This document shows, piece by piece, positions 63,901-64,000 of a DNA stretch of 64,000 nucleotides (the first letter of the stretch is position 1; every line of letters starts with the position of its first letter). Position numbers and translations under genes: made by a program. The notes under the pieces are model-generated. The model was not told the origin of the DNA, did no database searches, and saw only the letters and a program-made list of their open reading frames with translations. Origin of the DNA: Glandiceps talaboti (lineage: Eukaryota; Hemichordata; Enteropneusta; Spengelidae); assembly GCF_964340395.1 (NCBI RefSeq), contig NC_135561.1:15615461-15679460 (forward strand). Reading direction: 5' to 3'.

Positions 63901-63959
63901 AATGGGTGGCAAGGTGTGTGATGGGGACACCGAGAATCTACTTTTAGTGGTGATTCCAT
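60521..63959 (-). CDS. Trypsin-like S1 serine protease, 5' end beyond the window
   Basis: Visible exons in transcript order: 63959-63783, 63453-63267, 62721-62462, 61413-61262 and 60688-60521, joining in frame to 313 residues plus stop. A Ser/Thr/Pro-rich linker precedes CGIRP and the activation site PAPR|IVGG, then a full S1 domain. The triad is His in LTAAHC (63286-63284), Asp in HDYDLAVL (62600-62598) and Ser in GDSGGP (60682-60680). Asp at chymotrypsin position 189 predicts cleavage after Lys or Arg. The cysteine of CGIRP should pair with that in YPICLPP, keeping the N-terminal part tethered after activation, as in mosaic and membrane-type proteases. The upstream exons, which would show a signal peptide and other domains, are missing, so no orthologue can be named. 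Predicted secreted or extracellular. Confidence 0.94.
60830..60912. repeat. (ACAT)n microsatellite, protease intron
   Basis: About 18 ACAT units in the intron before the last exon; adjacent ACGT and CACA variants extend to about 60740. Confidence 0.97.
61262..61413 (-). CDS. Protease exon: loop before the active serine
   Basis: Contains ASVPIVSWEDCREYI, SRMFCAGQ and GVDACE. The last residues set Asp189 and a glutamate at position 192. Acceptor TTATTACAG; the donor GAG|GTGTGC is slightly off consensus. Confidence 0.93.
61414..62461. other. Protease intron with C-rich degenerate repeats
   Basis: From about 61800 to 62360, four degenerate units share CCCCCCTCC.ATCATTGAAAC and GATT..GA..TGGT. 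No exon-like segment was found in this intron. Confidence 0.6.
62462..62721 (-). CDS. Protease exon: catalytic Asp
   Basis: Contains VQHPMYVGNDHDYDLAVLKL with the Asp102 equivalent, YVYPICLPPSD with the tethering cysteine, and CTIVGWGKTTETG. Acceptor TTTTGCAG, donor CTG|GTAAGA. Confidence 0.94.
63267..63453 (-). CDS. Protease exon: activation site and catalytic His
   Basis: Reads GCGIRPKSDPQPAPRIVGG, then WPWLVSLQ, FCGATLIEPQLVLTAAHCLK. It carries the pro-enzyme cysteine, the activation cleavage point and the His57 equivalent. Acceptor TTTTCTAG, donor GTAAGT. Confidence 0.94.
63497..63655. repeat. (GTGTT)n pentanucleotide array with variant blocks
   Basis: About 30 pentamers in the intron after the linker exon, grouped into homogeneous blocks of GTGTT, GCGTT, GTGCT and GGGCT. 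The transcribed strand is C/A-rich. Not a telomere repeat. Confidence 0.96.
63783..63959 (-). CDS. Protease exon: Ser/Thr-rich linker
   Basis: Encodes about 58 residues rich in Ser, Thr and Pro (TSSYSSATDSPSGSNTVSSS) ending SRGLPR, before the catalytic domain. The acceptor is TTTCAACAG. The donor is AGAG|GCAAGT, a GC rather than GT donor in otherwise perfect consensus; it gives the correct phase with the next exon. Probably O-glycosylated. Confidence 0.85.
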
Positions 63960-64000
63960 CTGTTGAAACATAAACACGACAAAAATATCTTAAAAACTAA

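Overview
This window is nuclear DNA from an animal. It carries three intron-rich genes with GT-AG splice sites, conserved split-codon phases and AT-rich, microsatellite-laden introns. The gene content fits a bilaterian invertebrate, probably marine: a sphingosine-1-phosphate lyase, an RNF19-type RBR ubiquitin ligase close to the vertebrate proteins, and a trypsin-like protease. The sequence alone does not fix the species. There is no bacterial-type operon, CRISPR array, rRNA or recognisable tRNA.

Layout. Positions 1-2651 are the upstream flank of SGPL1. SGPL1 (+ strand) has 11 coding exons from 2652 to 15437 and encodes 547 residues. It ends convergently against the RNF19 gene, with a C-rich minisatellite (about 17270-17900) between the two 3' ends. 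RNF19 (- strand) has 9 coding exons from 48276 down to 23658 and encodes 719 residues; a probable untranslated first exon lies near 58535-58850. A trypsin-like serine protease (- strand) has its last five coding exons at 63959-60521; its N-terminal part lies beyond the right edge of the window.

The genes do not look like a pathway. SGPL1 is an ER enzyme that ends sphingolipid breakdown, RNF19 is a membrane-anchored RING-IBR-RING ligase, and the protease is predicted to be secreted. All catalytic residues are intact, so all three look functional.

The most unusual signal is in the repeats. At several exons the splice site together with the adjoining coding bases has been copied into the neighbouring intron: SGPL1 exon 6 (donor plus the stretch around the PLP lysine), SGPL1 exon 8 (acceptor, three extra copies), RNF19 coding exon 3 (acceptor plus the first RING2 zinc knuckle, four near-identical 80-bp copies and a decaying tail) and RNF19 coding exon 4 (donor). 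The last 20 codons and stop codon of RNF19 are themselves the outermost unit of a minisatellite that fills the start of its 3' UTR. The window also holds a 24-bp satellite of about 37 units, several families of palindromic MITE-like elements, and a strong excess of the self-complementary hexamer TACATG in the 5' introns of RNF19.
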